Shown here: positions 54,001 to 64,000 of the stretch, piece after piece
Numbering within the stretch: position 1 is the stretch's first letter
Layout of the letters: each line of letters starts with the position of its first letter
Assembly (NCBI RefSeq): GCF_003201875.1
Contig: NZ_QJKD01000025.1
Location: 1-64,000 of the forward strand
Source: Hungatella effluvii
GTDB taxonomy: Bacteria > Bacillota > Clostridia > Lachnospirales > Lachnospiraceae
Direction: 5' to 3'
Length of the DNA stretch: 64,000 nucleotides
Program-made: the position numbers and the translations under genes
The notes under the pieces: model-generated
Told to the model about the DNA's origin: nothing
Databases searched by the model: none
The model's input: only the letters and a program-made list of their open reading frames with translations

Positions 54001-54037
54001 AAGCCCCATATTTTCATCATCTGAAAATACGGGGCTT
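54001..54037. terminator. Terminator of the maturase gene
   Basis: Arms aagccccatattttca (54001-54016) and tgaaaatacggggctt (54022-54037) pair with one mismatch around a 5-nt loop. On the minus strand tttgttgt follows. It lies 24 bp after the maturase stop. Confidence 0.88.
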
Positions 54038-54060
54038 CTGACTTAAATCCTCTGTATTCT

Positions 54061-55170
54061 TTATCCGCGTCCAATCCTCTCTGCAATCTCCACAAGACTA
54101 GGCAGACAGGCGTCAAAGAACATCTTATACGACTGACAGAAGTACTGATGATTCCCGTGATCCTCCTGTCTGGTTCTCCGGCAGCCGCCGCGGCAGAGCA
54201 TTGCATATCGGCAGTCTGCACACGCCTCCTCTTTCTGAAGGGATTTCTCAATAAATTTTATCTCTTCCCGCTTCTTATCTATCATCTCCACCGTATCCGT
54301 CCGGAAATTCCCCAGACGGTACTCGTCCAGAACATAGAAATCACATGGATATACGGTTCCATCCGCCTCAACCACGTACTGCATTCCGCAGGTCCCGCGC
54401 ATGTCGCAGGATTCCGGCATCTGGCCCAGCAGAATCGCGATATAATTCTCAAACTGCCGGATATACGGCTGTTTTCCCTCCTTCAGATCACGAAACCACA
54501 GTTCGAACAAATCGATCAGAAACGTTCCGTACGCCTCCGGTGTCAGCGAATAATCCCGACCCCCCGGTTCTTCCATGAGCGGATCGAGACAGGCGATAAA
54601 CTGCAGGTAATTTAACTGGTTTTTACGGTAAAACTCATACGTTTTTTTAATATGAGGCGCGGTTCTCGCGTGCACCACGGAAAGTATGTTGAAGTCCACT
54701 CCGGTCTTCTTAAGCATTTCAATATTTTCCATGATCCGGGTAAAACTGCCTTTTCCTGCGGGAGTTTTCCGGTAATAATCATGCTGCTTCGGTCCTCCAT
54801 CCAGGGATACGCCCACAAGGAAATGATTTCTCACAAAGAATTCCGCCCACTTCTTATCCAAAAGCGAACCATTCGTCTGGATTGCATTGAAAATCTTCAC
54901 GTTGTTGACATTGTATTTTTCCTGAAATTCGATGGATTTTTCAAAGAACGGAAGCCCGCTGAGCGTCGGCTCGCCTCCCTGATACGCGATCGTGCAGCTT
55001 CCCTCCGAATAAGCCAGAACCTGGCGGATCACAGCCTCTAGTGTCTCAACTGACATAAACCCGTAGGCCCCCTGTTCCCGTTTGGACATCGTATCATAAT
55101 AAAAACAGTATTCACACCGCAGGTTGCAATTTCCTGACGATGGTTTAATCAGTACACTGATTGGCGGCAT
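54061..55170 (-). CDS. Anaerobic sulfatase-maturating enzyme (radical SAM)
   Basis: The ATG at 55170 behind GGGAGGGTG gives 369 aa. The radical-SAM cluster cysteines are C15, C19 and C22 (CNLRCEYC). The C-terminal SPASM-type clusters are marked by CDMRGTCGMQYVVEADGTVYPC and CADCRYAMLCRGGCRR (quoted in parts). The enzyme oxidises the Cys or Ser of a sulfatase to formylglycine without oxygen. Both neighbouring sulfatases carry the Cys form. It has its own promoter (TTGTAC-17-TATAAT) 262 bp from the symporter. Confidence 0.95.
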   Translation of the reverse strand: MPPISVLIKPSSGNCNLRCEYCFYYDTMSKREQGAYGFMSVETLEAVIRQVLAYSEGSCTIAYQGGEPTLSGLPFFEKSIEFQEKYNVNNVKIFNAIQTNGSLLDKKWAEFFVRNHFLVGVSLDGGPKQHDYYRKTPAGKGSFTRIMENIEMLKKTGVDFNILSVVHARTAPHIKKTYEFYRKNQLNYLQFIACLDPLMEEPGGRDYSLTPEAYGTFLIDLFELWFRDLKEGKQPYIRQFENYIAILLGQMPESCDMRGTCGMQYVVEADGTVYPCDFYVLDEYRLGNFRTDTVEMIDKKREEIKFIEKSLQKEEACADCRYAMLCRGGCRRTRQEDHGNHQYFCQSYKMFFDACLPSLVEIAERIGRG

Positions 55171-55236
55171 AAGCACCCTCCCTCTTTCGTACCGGCAATC
55201 ATGCCGGCGGCCATTTTCATAAACACACTGATAAAT

Positions 55237-55265
55237 ATTATAATGGTTTCTTACCGTAAGTACAA
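55237..55265 (-). promoter_or_regulatory. Promoter of the maturase gene
   Basis: TTGTAC (55260-55265), a 17-bp spacer and TATAAT (55237-55242) lie about 67 bp upstream of the maturase ATG, so it can be expressed apart from the sulfatase operon. Confidence 0.75.
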
Positions 55266-55432
55266 GAGTAAACTTAAGCCACCAGGACAAACGCAGTAAC
55301 AGTCCAGCCTTAAAATAGGGATTTAGTGGATGAAAGATACGCCTGAAAGAGAGGGGGAGTGGAGGCGGGGGAAGGGGAGGAACCTGTCGTCCGCCCCGCG
55401 CTGTTGCCTGCTCCCGCTATTTGTCATAGTTT

Positions 55433-56785
55433 TCAACCCTTCTTTCTCTCGTCCAGTTCCGTGCGGATTTGGGAGTATTTCTCATTGGTAATCTCATAGA
55501 ATGCCATGGAAATCAGGGATGCTATGTAACCGAGTACCGGCATTCCGAAACGCAGGAACACGATCATATTTAATACCTGCGGAGTCTGCTCCTGATTTGC
55601 CACAAAGCCGACCAGTCCCATGAAGAAGCTGGCGATAAATCCACCGATCGCCATGCCGAACTTGTTGATAAATGTCAGGGAGGAGGACATCAGGCCATCT
55701 GCTCTCTGACCAAATTTCCACTCGCCGTAATCAGAACACTCCGGAAGCATCGCCCAGCCAAGGTTGCTTGGAATACGGGAAATGAATCCGAATACAGCCA
55801 TCATACTCATAAGAATCGTAACCGATGCCGTAGGCCTCAGCCACATGACCACCAGCGGTACGATGGAGAACAGGCTTCCTAACCAGTACAGGCGCTTTTT
55901 CCCAAACACTTTGGAGAGTGCAGGAAGCAGCGGAAGGAGAATGATTCCGGCAAACAGAATGGCGGAGGCAACCTTGGGAACTAAATCTACCCGGTTTAAC
56001 ACATACTTAAAGTAATACATATTTACAGCGCTGTAGGTCGCGTTGGCCAGTACATCCGTACCGAAGGCGATCATGAGCATCAGCATGGGTTTGTTTTTCA
56101 CCAGCAGCTTCAAATCTTTTGCCATGTTCATCGGAACGCGTTCTTTTTCCATATCACAGACATCGTACTTCTTTCCGCCCCATGCGCAGATCCAGAATGC
56201 GGCAGTTGTCAAAATACCGATGAGCGCGCCATAGATGGCCCATCCCTGTTTACCGCCGCCAAATGCCTCTACCAGTGGAAGTGCCATGATGGTGATAATA
56301 AACTGGGATACGGTTCCCATGCCCTGCTTCCATGAAACGATGACCGTTCTCTGATACGGATCCTGAGACATAACCGGCGTCAGGGAATGATACGGGATAT
56401 TTACTACGGTTGAGGCCAGAGAATATGCGATGTAGACCGCATAGACGTAGACCACTTTCATATTCGGTGATAAGTCCGGCGCGGTGAAAAGAAGGAAGAT
56501 GAGGAATCCAAGGACCGGAGCTCCCCAGATAATCCATGGCCTGTATTTTCCCATTTTCGAGCGGGTATGGTCGCCCATCATTCCCATAATCGGATCGGTA
56601 AATGCGTCGATAAATCTGGATATCAGCATGAGGCCGGAAACCACCATGGAGCTGATTCCAAAGATATCGGTGTAAAAGAATGTAAGATAAGACATTACAA
56701 GAAAGAATGCGAGGTTTGACCCCAGTCCCCCAAATGAATATTTGAAAACATCCAAAAACTTTGCTTTTGCATACTTCGTTTCCAT
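55433..56785 (-). CDS. GPH-family sugar:cation symporter (MelB-like)
   Basis: The ATG at 56785 behind AAGGAG gives 450 aa with twelve helices. Conserved MelB features are DAFTDPIMGMMGDHTRSKMGKYRPWI in helix 2-loop (here shortened), and FGFISRIPSNLGWAMLPECSDYGEWKFGQRADG. It imports glycosides, pentosides or hexuronides with Na+ or H+. It lies 14 bp after the first sulfatase, so it likely imports the desulfated or sulfated sugar used by this locus. Confidence 0.93.
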   Translation of the reverse strand: METKYAKAKFLDVFKYSFGGLGSNLAFFLVMSYLTFFYTDIFGISSMVVSGLMLISRFIDAFTDPIMGMMGDHTRSKMGKYRPWIIWGAPVLGFLIFLLFTAPDLSPNMKVVYVYAVYIAYSLASTVVNIPYHSLTPVMSQDPYQRTVIVSWKQGMGTVSQFIITIMALPLVEAFGGGKQGWAIYGALIGILTTAAFWICAWGGKKYDVCDMEKERVPMNMAKDLKLLVKNKPMLMLMIAFGTDVLANATYSAVNMYYFKYVLNRVDLVPKVASAILFAGIILLPLLPALSKVFGKKRLYWLGSLFSIVPLVVMWLRPTASVTILMSMMAVFGFISRIPSNLGWAMLPECSDYGEWKFGQRADGLMSSSLTFINKFGMAIGGFIASFFMGLVGFVANQEQTPQVLNMIVFLRFGMPVLGYIASLISMAFYEITNEKYSQIRTELDERKKG

Positions 56786-56799
56786 ACGTTTCTTCTCCT

Positions 56800-58287
56800 T
56801 TATAAACAAATGTTTCGTGTAAAATCCTTTTCCATTCTGGTGTCTTTTTGAAATGGAACGACATCACACGTATCCTGGTAAAATTCCAGAAGCTTTTCCT
56901 TCATCTCCGCGATCATGGGTGCATATTCAGGACTTCCGATGCGGTTTTGAGTCTCCTTCGGGTCCATCCTCAAATCGTAGAACTCGTCTTCCTCATAAAG
57001 TCTTCTGATATATTTGTAATCCCCTGTACGGCACATCGTGGCTTTTCCGTTGTACATCTCATCGGAGGCCTGTAAAAACTGTCTCGGATAGTACTGACCG
57101 CCCGGATCCGGTACGGCCTGGCCCCCCGTCTCCTTGCAGTGGTCCTCTCCCTTTCGGAAACCGCCCTCACAGAACACCGCCTGGCGAAGCGCCTCTTCCC
57201 GCTGTTCCATATAAGGAATCAGGGATTTTCCAAAATGTGTGTGCTCGGCGGGCAGCTCGGCCACCGCCTCCGCAGTTGCGTAGAAGTCAACCAGCTCCGT
57301 CATTTCCTGACTGACGCCATGGCGTTTCTGCATCGCGGCGGGCAGCTTCACAAGAAACGGGACATTGGTCAGGCAGTCCTCAAAACAGTTCTGAACCTTC
57401 TCCACCAGACCGTAATCTCCGGTATAATCTCCGTGATCGCTGAAAAAGAAGACGGCAGTATCATCGTAGATGCCTTTTTCCTTCAATGCACGGACGATCT
57501 GTCCCGTCAAGTCATCCACCTTGCTGCACATCCCTAAGTAAACCGCCCGCAGCTCATCGTACTCCTCTTCACTCCAGTCCTTCATGTTCTGCAGTACCGC
57601 CAGTTCCCTCTGCATTCTGGATTTTCCCATGTATCCCTCCGGAGGCAGAATTCGTTCCGGCAGCTTCTTACGGTCAATGCGGCTGAAATACGGCTCGCTG
57701 ATCTGATAGGTCGGGTGGGGAAGCATCAGGGGCAGAAAGATGCAGAATGGCCGTTCTTCCTCATAGTCCCGGATAAATTCTGCCGCGCCCTCCGTCCAGA
57801 CCTGATCCAGGTCTTTATGCTCCGGCAGCTTCCCCCGGTAAAAGGAATAGAAATTCTTTCCTCCCGGTTCTCCCCGGAATGACTCCCTGGGAAGTGCATC
57901 CGGTTTTCGATCTTTTCCGACAGTAAAATAAGTATCACAATAGCTTTTATAATACTCTGGATTCTGTGCCGGCAGCAAGTCATTTCGCTGGTTCATCCAG
58001 ACATGGTACCCGTGCTCCTTCAGACGCTTTAAGAGAACCGGCTCGTGCTCATGCATCATGTGATTCATGGTACGGTGTCCTGCGACATGGGGATACCAGC
58101 CGCTCATAAAGCTGCACCGCGAGGGGGTGCACACCGGATTCTGACAGAATGCATGTGCGAAGGATACCCCCTCTTTTGCCAATTCATCCAGATTTGGCGT
58201 AACCGCCGCCGGATTTCCCAGATGGAACATGGAATCCGCCCGCATCTGATCCGGATTGATAATCACTATGTTCGGGCGTTTTTTCAT
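56800..58287 (-). CDS. Sulfatase (alkaline-phosphatase superfamily, type I)
   Basis: The ATG at 58287 behind GGGAGG gives 495 aa. The formylglycine signature is C53-T-P-S-R57 in NPVCTPSRCSFMSG. Metal ligands are seen in NPDQMRAD and FFSDHGDYTGDYGLVEK. There is no signal peptide, so it is cytosolic and would act on imported sulfated saccharides. It overlaps the second sulfatase by 4 bp. Confidence 0.93.
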   Translation of the reverse strand: MKKRPNIVIINPDQMRADSMFHLGNPAAVTPNLDELAKEGVSFAHAFCQNPVCTPSRCSFMSGWYPHVAGHRTMNHMMHEHEPVLLKRLKEHGYHVWMNQRNDLLPAQNPEYYKSYCDTYFTVGKDRKPDALPRESFRGEPGGKNFYSFYRGKLPEHKDLDQVWTEGAAEFIRDYEEERPFCIFLPLMLPHPTYQISEPYFSRIDRKKLPERILPPEGYMGKSRMQRELAVLQNMKDWSEEEYDELRAVYLGMCSKVDDLTGQIVRALKEKGIYDDTAVFFFSDHGDYTGDYGLVEKVQNCFEDCLTNVPFLVKLPAAMQKRHGVSQEMTELVDFYATAEAVAELPAEHTHFGKSLIPYMEQREEALRQAVFCEGGFRKGEDHCKETGGQAVPDPGGQYYPRQFLQASDEMYNGKATMCRTGDYKYIRRLYEEDEFYDLRMDPKETQNRIGSPEYAPMIAEMKEKLLEFYQDTCDVVPFQKDTRMEKDFTRNICL

Positions 58288-59798
58288 AACGGCCTCCCTT
58301 CCTCGAACCCCAGACGGCAAAAGAGCTCTTTCGGGGCGTCATTTTTCTCCATATATTCCCGGATGTAAGCCTTCATCTGTGCGCGCACGGCCTCGTCCTC
58401 CAGGGAATGTTCCTGATCCGGGTCCTCTTTTAAATCGAACAGCAGAGAACCGAATGACGTCGTGTCTCCCATATGGTCCTTACTCTCAATCTTCATGACC
58501 CTGCAGCCCTTCGTGAAGGAAAATGGCTCCGCCAGTTCCAGCCCCGCCAGTTCCTCCAGGCGGAACATGCACCGCATATGGGTAGGCATCAGCGTATACT
58601 CACAGACGGGAATCTCGGGATGCTCCGCCGCATGCATGTACACATACCTGCCGTCTGTCACATCCACCTGACTTCCATGGTATCCGAACACCGCGTATTT
58701 CCGGATAGGTTCATCGGAATCCATTACCCCGGCAAGCGGCTTTCCTTCCATGTCCTCCGGTATTTCCATCCCGAAAAATTCTAACAGCGTCGGCGCCAGA
58801 TCGATGGTCTGTACGATCGCATTTCTGCGGATTCCGGCGCACTCCTTTCTGCGGGGATCGTAAATATACAGCGGTGTATGGGAAATCTCTTCGTAGATCG
58901 GCATGCTGGTCTTTCCCCACCATCCGTGCTCTCCCAGCAGAAAGCCGTGATCCGTATTGACGATAAGCATGGTATCGTCCCACAGGTGGTATTGGTCCAT
59001 CATATCCAGAACCTTTCCCAGATACCGGTCGCACTTGGAAAGCAGCGCCGCGTATTCGTAACGAACGTGCTGAACCGTATTCTCATCTTCCGCAACCGTC
59101 GCGTAAGGCGGCCAGTCGGCTTCCGCTGCTGCATCTCCCAGAAATGTATGGGGATAGAGCGCTTTGTCCTCTTTCAGTGAATAGAACGGTTCATGGGGAT
59201 CGAAGGTCTCGATCTGCAGGAACCAGTTGTCCTCCCCGTGGTTCTTCTCGATGAATTCCAGCCCCTGGTGAAATGTAACCGCCTGGGAGGTCTTTTCTTC
59301 TGTATCCATATAGCTGCGGTTGACCGCGTCCTGAGCCATCATTCGTCTGTAAGGCGGATAACTCAGCATGACCTCCTTGTTCTTAAATACGGTGCCGCGG
59401 TCATAGCGGTATGACAAATCCGCTTTCCACAGATCCCCCTCCTGCCCCCTGGAAATCTCCCAGGATGAATACCGGTTGTGGTAGGTACAGCCCCCATCCT
59501 CCCAGTAGTGCTGATGGTCGCTGACGAGATGGGTGTAGACACCTCCCTTTTTCAGAATCTCCGGCATCGAGTCGTCGAACGGCTCCATCGGCCCCCAGCT
59601 TCTGTGGAAAAAATTGATTCTGCCCGTGTGCAGCTCCCTTCTCGCCGGCATACATGGCATGCTTCCCACATAACAATTTTCAAATTGGACGCTTAAATCC
59701 GCCAGCCTTTTGAAATTCGGCGTCTTCGTCCAGTCACAACCGTATGATTCCAGTAAATCGCGTCTCAGGGAATCATACATCACCATAATTGCCTTCAT
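58284..59798 (-). CDS. Sulfatase/phosphonate-hydrolase-like enzyme
   Basis: The 504-aa protein has the signature C49-M-P-A-R53 in MPCMPARRELHTG, with Ala in place of the usual Ser. NTDHGFLLGEHGWWGK carries the metal-binding DH. C-x-P-x-R variants are found both in sulfatases and in phosphonate monoester hydrolases, so the substrate class is less certain than for its neighbour. No signal peptide is visible. It is the first gene of the operon. Its leader carries cre-like palindromes near 59960-59985. Confidence 0.88.
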   Translation of the reverse strand: MKAIMVMYDSLRRDLLESYGCDWTKTPNFKRLADLSVQFENCYVGSMPCMPARRELHTGRINFFHRSWGPMEPFDDSMPEILKKGGVYTHLVSDHQHYWEDGGCTYHNRYSSWEISRGQEGDLWKADLSYRYDRGTVFKNKEVMLSYPPYRRMMAQDAVNRSYMDTEEKTSQAVTFHQGLEFIEKNHGEDNWFLQIETFDPHEPFYSLKEDKALYPHTFLGDAAAEADWPPYATVAEDENTVQHVRYEYAALLSKCDRYLGKVLDMMDQYHLWDDTMLIVNTDHGFLLGEHGWWGKTSMPIYEEISHTPLYIYDPRRKECAGIRRNAIVQTIDLAPTLLEFFGMEIPEDMEGKPLAGVMDSDEPIRKYAVFGYHGSQVDVTDGRYVYMHAAEHPEIPVCEYTLMPTHMRCMFRLEELAGLELAEPFSFTKGCRVMKIESKDHMGDTTSFGSLLFDLKEDPDQEHSLEDEAVRAQMKAYIREYMEKNDAPKELFCRLGFEEGRPL

Positions 59799-59959
59799 GA
59801 TACTCCTCCTGTCTTATCTTATTTTTCTGTACCTGCTGTACTCTTTTATCCGCTCTCTTTCTGATGAAGATTTTCAATTCGCCTTGCGAATTGGTGCAAG
59901 CGCCCGTCATGCCTGTATAACCGAATACCTTTGGGGTGCTTTGTACATCCATCATTATT

Positions 59960-59985
59960 TGAAAACGCTTTCAGAAAACGTTTTC
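59960..59985. promoter_or_regulatory. Paired LacI-type operators before the sulfatase operon
   Basis: TGAAAACGCTTTCA (59960-59973) and the perfect palindrome GAAAACGTTTTC (59974-59985) lie back to back about 160 bp upstream of the first sulfatase. The same box as GAAAGCGTTTTC occurs upstream of the LacI gene (61080-61091). This pattern is typical of LacI-family sites and also resembles catabolite-response elements. Confidence 0.75.
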
Positions 59986-60012
59986 AAAAAAGAGCGATCA
60001 AAAGGCTGCTCT

Positions 60013-61041
60013 TTAAAGCTGCCTTATTGATTCTCTGTCAAAAAACTTTGTTTCATATTCCCTGGAAGTCTCCTCCAGCGGGCAGTCTTCTATCATGTCC
60101 AGCAGCAGCTCTGCCGCTCCGCTGCCCATATCCTTCGCGGGTACAAAGAACGCTGAAATCTGGGGAAACAACCGCCGCCCTTCGCCAATCTTATGTTCAA
60201 CGGACAGGATCGACACGGTCTCCGGCACAGAAAGCCGCAGCTCTCCGCACACACTCAATATAATCTGGGTCGTCTCAATGCCCGGCGAACAGATGGCAGT
60301 ACAGCCGCCGCCTATTACATACTTTCTGAAATCTGCTATAAGGTCCGGCCGGATATCGGTCATATGTGAGAGCACGATCGGAATCAGTTCCAGTTCTTCC
60401 AGCTCTTCTTTTGCCTTTTTTACAATGCCGGTCAGATAATTCTCATGAGTCGTGTAAAAATAGAGGACGATCTTCCGGTGCCCGTCTGCATACAGTGTTT
60501 CAATCATCTGATGCATATAGCTTTCGAACTGAGCGTAAACATTAATTCCCTTCTTGTGAAACTTTTTCCCTATGTATACCACAGGATACTCTTCATCCAG
60601 GATTTGTTTCAGCGCCTCTTCATCCATGGATTTGCCGTTCAGTCCGCTTAAGAGAAGACCGTCAATCCTTCTCTGCCTGACATACTCCATGAAACGCGGA
60701 CTCCCCTTCACCCGGTTTGAGTATTCCTCCGACTCACTGATTAATACCATACTGTAATTATGTCTTGTCAGAACCCTCTCGATTCCCTTTAACAATTCCA
60801 GAGTGTAGGAGGATTCGAACACCGATCCGGAGTGAAATGGAGTATAGACTCCTATCATATTGGACCTCTGCTTTACCAGTCCTCTTCCGAACTGATTCGG
60901 TTCATACTGGTAATATTCCATCGCCTCTTTTACGGCCTGTACCTTCTTATCACTTACATTGGCGCTGTTATTCAAAATCCTGGAAACGGTTGAGATAGAA
61001 ACTCCCGCCCGCTTTGCTACGTCGTAAATCGATGCTGTCAT
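60013..61041 (-). CDS. LacI-family regulator of the sulfatase operon
   Basis: The 342-aa protein starts ASIYDVAKRAGVSISTVSRILNNS, a standard LacI DNA-binding head, followed by a sugar-sensor domain (VVYIGKKFHKKG; CSPGIETTQII). It lies directly upstream of the sulfatase operon (about 210 bp). It likely binds the GAAAACGTTTTC-type boxes that flank it on both sides. Confidence 0.92.
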   Translation of the reverse strand: MTASIYDVAKRAGVSISTVSRILNNSANVSDKKVQAVKEAMEYYQYEPNQFGRGLVKQRSNMIGVYTPFHSGSVFESSYTLELLKGIERVLTRHNYSMVLISESEEYSNRVKGSPRFMEYVRQRRIDGLLLSGLNGKSMDEEALKQILDEEYPVVYIGKKFHKKGINVYAQFESYMHQMIETLYADGHRKIVLYFYTTHENYLTGIVKKAKEELEELELIPIVLSHMTDIRPDLIADFRKYVIGGGCTAICSPGIETTQIILSVCGELRLSVPETVSILSVEHKIGEGRRLFPQISAFFVPAKDMGSGAAELLLDMIEDCPLEETSREYETKFFDRESIRQL

Positions 61042-61079
61042 GTTTTACCTCAATGCTGTCATGTTTTGCATTCATTTTT

Positions 61080-61091
61080 TGAAAGCGTTTT
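61080..61091. promoter_or_regulatory. LacI-type operator before the sulfatase-locus regulator
   Basis: GAAAGCGTTTTC, nested in TTTGAAAGCGTTTTCAAA (61077-61094), lies about 40 bp before the LacI start, consistent with autoregulation. The rest of the 61042-61316 gap is AT-rich spacer. Confidence 0.7.
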
Positions 61092-61241
61092 CAAAGTTCC
61101 TGGACTTATAATAACAAAAAGAGAAATTGTACACAATATGATTTTTATACAAAAAATCGTCTTTTATTTGTGCATATTCTACATTTTTTTCCAACTCACT
61201 TCTTTCAACTTTCATCCCTTGTTTTTCTCTTCCATGCATGC

Positions 61242-61275
61242 AAAAAGGAACCGGCAAATGGGTCTCCGGCTCCTT
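61242..61275 (-). terminator. Terminator of the GH51 gene
   Basis: On the minus strand aggagccgg and ccggttcct form a stem followed by five T. It lies 42 bp past the GH51 stop. Confidence 0.75.
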
Positions 61276-61316
61276 CTGTTCGTGCTGTTATTATCTCACT
61301 GTTTCATAATTCTTTA

Positions 61317-62954
<1,638 letters not shown>

Positions 62955-63010
62955 TTACTCATATCTTATCAGGTCCAGGAGAAAAAACCAGTGACTTTTC
63001 TCCGAAGCAT

Positions 63011-63039
63011 TTGATTTTTTCTCCGATTATGTTTATACT
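63011..63039 (+). promoter_or_regulatory. Promoter of the AraC-family gene
   Basis: TTGATT (63011-63016), 17-bp spacer and TATACT (63034-63039) lie 75 bp upstream of the regulator start. Confidence 0.75.
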
Positions 63040-63114
63040 GTTATCATCCTATAAAGAATGAAACGAAACGACCAGACGGCAGATGTATGAGAATTAGAAT
63101 CAGGAGGAAGGGCC

Positions 63115-63912
63115 ATGCTCAATTTTGAAATACATTTCTGTGAATACAACCGGCAGAATCCCCCAAAAGACAGGATTTACCGGCCGGGAGGCAGCGGTGA
63201 CCACTTATTCCTGCTGCTGAAAACTCCGATGAAATTCTACTTGAATAAAGAACTCACACTGGCCCGGGAAAATGCCTGCATCCTGTATACGCCTCAGACC
63301 ATGCAGCATTATGAGGCTGTTCAAAAATTCCGGAACAGTTATATCCATTTTTCGTGCTCCGACACTCTCATCGAACGCTTTAAAATTCCGTTAAACTCCA
63401 TTTTTTATCCTGGAAATCCGGATGAAATCGATGAGTACATCAGAAAGCTTCAGGAAGAACGGATCGCGTCCCGCCCGTTTGCTGAGGAAAAAGAATATTT
63501 TCTGCTGAATGAGATGTTTATTGCCATAGCCCGGGCCATGGCCGGGGAGAATACTGACATTGTGGAGAACCGGGAGCTGTATGAGATCTTCTTAAGTCTC
63601 CGTCTCGATATGCTCCGTAACTATGAAAAGCCCTGGACAACAGAAGATCTGTGCCGCAGGGCAAACCTGGAGAAGAGTCAGTTTTTTGCCTGTTACCAGA
63701 AATTTTTCCAGAGTACCCCTCATGCAGACCTTCTCTCCGTCCGCCTGGAAAAAGCCAAGAATCTGCTCACAAATGAGGCGCTTCCGATTAATCTGGCGGC
63801 CCGGCAATGCGGATTTTCCGATATCACCCACTTTTCCCGGTATTTTAAAAAAGAATGCGGGTGTTCTCCTAAGGAGTACGCCCGCAGATGGAAAGAAAAT
63901 TGTCTGCCATAG
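63115..63912 (+). CDS. AraC-family regulator
   Basis: The 265-aa protein has an N-terminal cupin-like sensor (FLLLKTPMKFYLNKELTLARENACILYTP region) and a C-terminal pair of helix-turn-helix motifs (TTEDLCRRANLEKSQFFACYQKFF; INLAARQCGFSDITHFSRYFKKECGCSPKEYA, quoted in part). The ATG follows CAGGAGGAAGGGCC. It diverges from the GH51 gene and is the likely activator of arabinoside use. Confidence 0.92.
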   Translation: MLNFEIHFCEYNRQNPPKDRIYRPGGSGDHLFLLLKTPMKFYLNKELTLARENACILYTPQTMQHYEAVQKFRNSYIHFSCSDTLIERFKIPLNSIFYPGNPDEIDEYIRKLQEERIASRPFAEEKEYFLLNEMFIAIARAMAGENTDIVENRELYEIFLSLRLDMLRNYEKPWTTEDLCRRANLEKSQFFACYQKFFQSTPHADLLSVRLEKAKNLLTNEALPINLAARQCGFSDITHFSRYFKKECGCSPKEYARRWKENCLP

Positions 63913-63953
63913 AATTCGTATATTTAAGAGTGCTGCTGCGAAACGGCTCAGAC

Positions 63954-63991
63954 CCGGAGCAGCTTTCTCACCAGAGAAAGAACCGCTCCGG
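63954..63991. terminator. Stem-loop after the AraC gene
   Basis: ccggagc (63954-63960) and gctccgg (63985-63991) enclose a second stem ctttctc/gagaaag. It lies 42 bp past the stop; the window ends before any U-tract can be seen. Confidence 0.5.
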
Positions 63992-64000
63992 CAGTGCTGC

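Noticed and set aside
53991-54251. 86-aa frame antisense-adjacent to the maturase terminator
   Set aside because: It overlaps the end of the radical-SAM gene in another frame and includes the terminator hairpin; no start signal.

Overview
The window reads as chromosomal DNA of a gut Firmicute, most likely a Lachnospiraceae clostridium of the Enterocloster / Hungatella / Clostridium symbiosum type. The reasons are mid-range GC with AT-rich promoters, GGAGG ribosome sites, an rnfCDGEAB cluster in clostridial order, binding-protein-dependent sugar importers without a dedicated ATPase, LacI-type local regulators, a radical-SAM sulfatase maturase, and a tmRNA whose tag ends ALAA. I cannot fix the species from the sequence alone. 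Nearly every gene from 1 to 36.6 kb is on the minus strand.

Layout. 0-3.1 kb: LacI regulator, M42 aminopeptidase, APH-like kinase and the start of another gene. 3.2-13.3 kb: a glycan operon read leftwards from about 13.3 kb (binding protein, two permeases, GH2 beta-galactosidase, GH65 phosphorylase, EamA transporter, beta-phosphoglucomutase). 13.8-16.9 kb: LacI regulator plus GH42 beta-galactosidase. 17.2-19 kb: a beta-lactamase-like protein without its catalytic residues, fused to DUF302, under a promoter covered by nested palindromes. 19.3-24.5 kb: the Rnf ferredoxin:NAD+ oxidoreductase. 24.9-28.5 kb: CutC, a 0.75-kb hairpin-rich spacer, and a PadR-DUF1700-DUF4097 operon. 28.6-32.9 kb: MarR regulator with a heterodimeric ABC exporter. 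33-34.1 kb: three small hypothetical genes. 34.1-38.3 kb: codBA (cytosine uptake and deamination), divergent from a TetR regulator and SDR oxidoreductase that share operator-like palindromes. 38.4-40.1 kb: GNAT, ACT-domain, YdbC-like and unknown genes. 40.4-40.7 kb: ssrA. 41.1-44.9 kb: membrane-anchored lipase-like hydrolase, Dus, MATE. 45.4-47 kb: a fused amidase/polysaccharide deacetylase. 47.2-51.2 kb: a two-component system embedded between two unknown exported proteins. 51.4-54 kb: an esterase remnant, a YdcF-like gene and a nuclease gene split by an amber codon. 54-61 kb: sulfatase maturase, GPH symporter, two sulfatases and a LacI regulator. 61.3-63.9 kb: GH51 arabinofuranosidase divergent from an AraC regulator.

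The coherent themes are import and breakdown of galactosyl/glucosyl oligosaccharides, sulfated glycans and arabinosides, with energy conservation through Rnf. The most unusual features are non-coding: two hairpin elements of about 290 bp (40.8-41.1 kb and 45.0-45.3 kb) share a conserved core but carry different outer arms, each self-complementary within its own copy. One is flanked by an exact 8-bp direct repeat. A third, unrelated hairpin of the same size lies at 26.1-26.4 kb. Among proteins, the dead beta-lactamase/DUF302 fusion, the cysteine-bearing tail on RnfE and the amidase-deacetylase fusion stand out. No CRISPR array, tRNA, rRNA, prophage or complete insertion sequence was seen.
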